Shown here: positions 6,368-7,030 of the stretch, one piece after another
Layout of the letters: each line of letters starts with the position of its first letter
How positions within the stretch are numbered: position 1 is the stretch's first letter
Assembly: GCA_016875645.1 (NCBI GenBank)
Contig: VGPE01000149.1
Span: 1 to 7,030 of the forward strand
Origin: Chloroflexota bacterium
GTDB lineage: Bacteria; Chloroflexota; Limnocylindria; Limnocylindrales; CSP1-4
DNA length: 7,030 nt
Direction of reading: 5' to 3'
Translations under genes and position numbers: made by a program
Notes under the pieces: generated by a model
Told to the model about the DNA's origin: nothing
The model's database searches: none
What the model saw: only the letters and a program-made list of their open reading frames with translations

Positions 6368-6374
6368 GAGCGCT

Positions 6375-6505
6375 ACGGACGACTGAGTCGTCAGGAGCGT
6401 CAGGCGTGACCGCTCTGGGCGGTTGAGTCGCTGATACGCGTCAGGCATGACCCGCTGCGGCGACTGAGCAGAGCGCCAGTCGTCCGTTGGCGTCACGGCT
6501 GACGC
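6375..6505. repeat. Convergent intergenic region with tandem and inverted repeats, possible bidirectional terminator
   Basis: This fills the gap between the ends of fdhA (+) and the HTH-type gene (-). Seen: (1) an 11-bp perfect inverted repeat, ACGGACGACTG at 6375-6385 and its complement at 6477-6487; (2) a 15-bp palindrome GACGACTGAGTCGTC at 6378-6392; (3) a degenerate unit of about 40 bp, with TGAGTCG in two copies (starting near 6384 and 6424) and a decayed TGAG copy near 6465; (4) three GTCA-N4-TGAC palindromes at 6399-6410, 6440-6451 and 6492-6503, the last with perfect 6-bp arms (GCGTCA-CGGC-TGACGC) and overlapping the stop of the minus-strand gene. No gene is seen. No T-tracts are present, so it is a terminator only by position and hairpins; binding-site or small-mobile-repeat readings remain open. 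Confidence 0.6.
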
Positions 6506-7030
6506 GGTTCCCGGGCCACCCTCAAGACAGCGATCGCATTCCCGCCAGGGTCCTCACCGCGTGCGAGTCGGGCCAGCGCGAGTCGGGCCAGCGCGAGTCG
6601 GGCCGGAATCGGGAACGAACTCCCCGCGACCGGTGCCGCGGCTCGAAGGAATTCCCGCACGCGATGCGTCTCAGGCAGGACGAGGATCACGCCTGCCACG
6701 CCACCGTCCCGCTGCTTGAGCGCAAGACGTCCGGTCAGGGCCTGCCAGTCACGGGGAGCTGTCTCGATCTCCACGCCGTATCGCCACGTCCGCCCGGACA
6801 CCATGCCGTCCCAGCGCCGCAGGTCGCGCTCGATGGGGAGCGGCACCTCGGTCTGCCAGCGCAGCGTGGGCGAGAGGCGCGCCTGGAATGCCGCGAGCAG
6901 CCGCAGATGCGCCCGGTCGCGGACGGGTGAGCCGGTGGGGAAGTACCGGGCTGAGAGCTCCAGGCCCAGCACCGCACCCACGCGGGCGAGGAGCGTGGTC
7001 GAAGGGTCCAAGCGCAGGCGCTCAAGGCGG
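6493..7030 (-). CDS. C-terminal part of an HTH (XRE-like) domain protein, 5' end beyond window
   Basis: The minus-strand frame is open from the right edge to the TGA at 6495-6493, with 178 residues visible. A TTG at 7011 could be called as a start, but the frame continues upstream (RLERLR before LDPSTTLLARVGAVLGLELSARYFP), which looks like the last helices of an XRE-type HTH domain, so the real start is outside. The rest (SPVRDRAHLRLL..., LRWQTEVPLPIERDLRRWDGMV, WRYGVEIETAPRDWQAL, LALKQRDGGVAGVILVLPETHRVREFL) resembles a C-terminal domain common behind XRE HTHs in high-GC Chloroflexota and Actinomycetota, of unknown function with a nuclease-like beta-alpha look. Near its end a 15-bp tandem repeat encodes a repeated ALARL unit. 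No link to selenium metabolism is evident. The family assignment rests on memory of similar proteins. Confidence 0.65.
   Translation of the reverse strand, partial: RLERLRLDPSTTLLARVGAVLGLELSARYFPTGSPVRDRAHLRLLAAFQARLSPTLRWQTEVPLPIERDLRRWDGMVSGRTWRYGVEIETAPRDWQALTGRLALKQRDGGVAGVILVLPETHRVREFLRAAAPVAGSSFPIPARLALARLALARLARGEDPGGNAIAVLRVAREPRQP
6563..6604 (-). repeat. 15-bp tandem repeat, 2.8 copies, inside the HTH-type gene
   Basis: The unit gcgagtcgggccagc occurs at 6563-6577 and 6578-6592, with 12 bases of a third copy at 6593-6604. All copies are identical and in frame, encoding a repeated ALARL pentapeptide. The identity of the copies suggests recent slippage. Confidence 0.85.

Noticed and set aside
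4706..6496. Long minus-strand open frame (596 codons) opposite fdhA
   Set aside because: Composition is Arg/His/Gln-rich with a poly-Gly run from the fdhA repeat tail, and the sense strand has clear FDH blocks throughout.
1..7030. CRISPR array, insertion sequence, rRNA
   Set aside because: No regular direct repeats with unique spacers, no transposase-like protein, and no rRNA-like sequence were seen.

Overview
The window is a compact, very GC-rich selenocysteine (Sec) island. It holds three of the four bacterial Sec-biosynthesis and insertion genes, selA, selC (tRNA-Sec) and selD, followed by a selenoprotein gene: a molybdopterin formate dehydrogenase large subunit (fdhA) with an in-frame UGA and a readable SECIS hairpin. 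selB, the fourth gene, is not visible and would be expected just past the left edge or elsewhere. The strong GC bias, the GyrI-like protein, the TANNNT-type -10 boxes placed almost on start codons and the protein styles suggest a soil or aquatic Chloroflexota or Actinomycetota member. This is an inference from style, not an identification.

Layout. Positions 1-1142 (minus) are selA, cut by the left edge. Positions 1142-2431 (minus) are a 12-TM MFS transporter whose stop overlaps the selA start by one base. Positions 2432-2495 are a 64-bp divergent promoter region. Positions 2496-2592 (plus) are tRNA-Sec with anticodon TCA, and 2634-3683 (plus) are selD. From 3752 (plus) runs a GyrI-like effector-binding domain gene whose reading frame has no stop before it enters fdhA. 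Positions 4388-6367 (plus) are fdhA, with the Sec codon TGA at 4646-4648. Positions 6368-6492 are a convergent intergenic region rich in repeats and palindromes. Positions 6493 to the right edge (minus) are the C-terminal part of an HTH-type protein.

How the genes work together. SelD makes selenophosphate, and SelA uses it to convert seryl-tRNA-Sec (the selC product) to selenocysteinyl-tRNA. SelB, not seen here, would deliver that tRNA to the SECIS-marked UGA in fdhA. The MFS transporter is coupled to selA and may serve selenium or formate metabolism, but its substrate is unknown. The most unusual points are four: the FDH subunit lacks the usual N-terminal [4Fe-4S] domain; its frame is continuous with the GyrI-like gene, giving a possible 871-residue fusion; a conventional caller would break it into two proteins at the UGA; and a transporter sits inside the Sec gene cluster.
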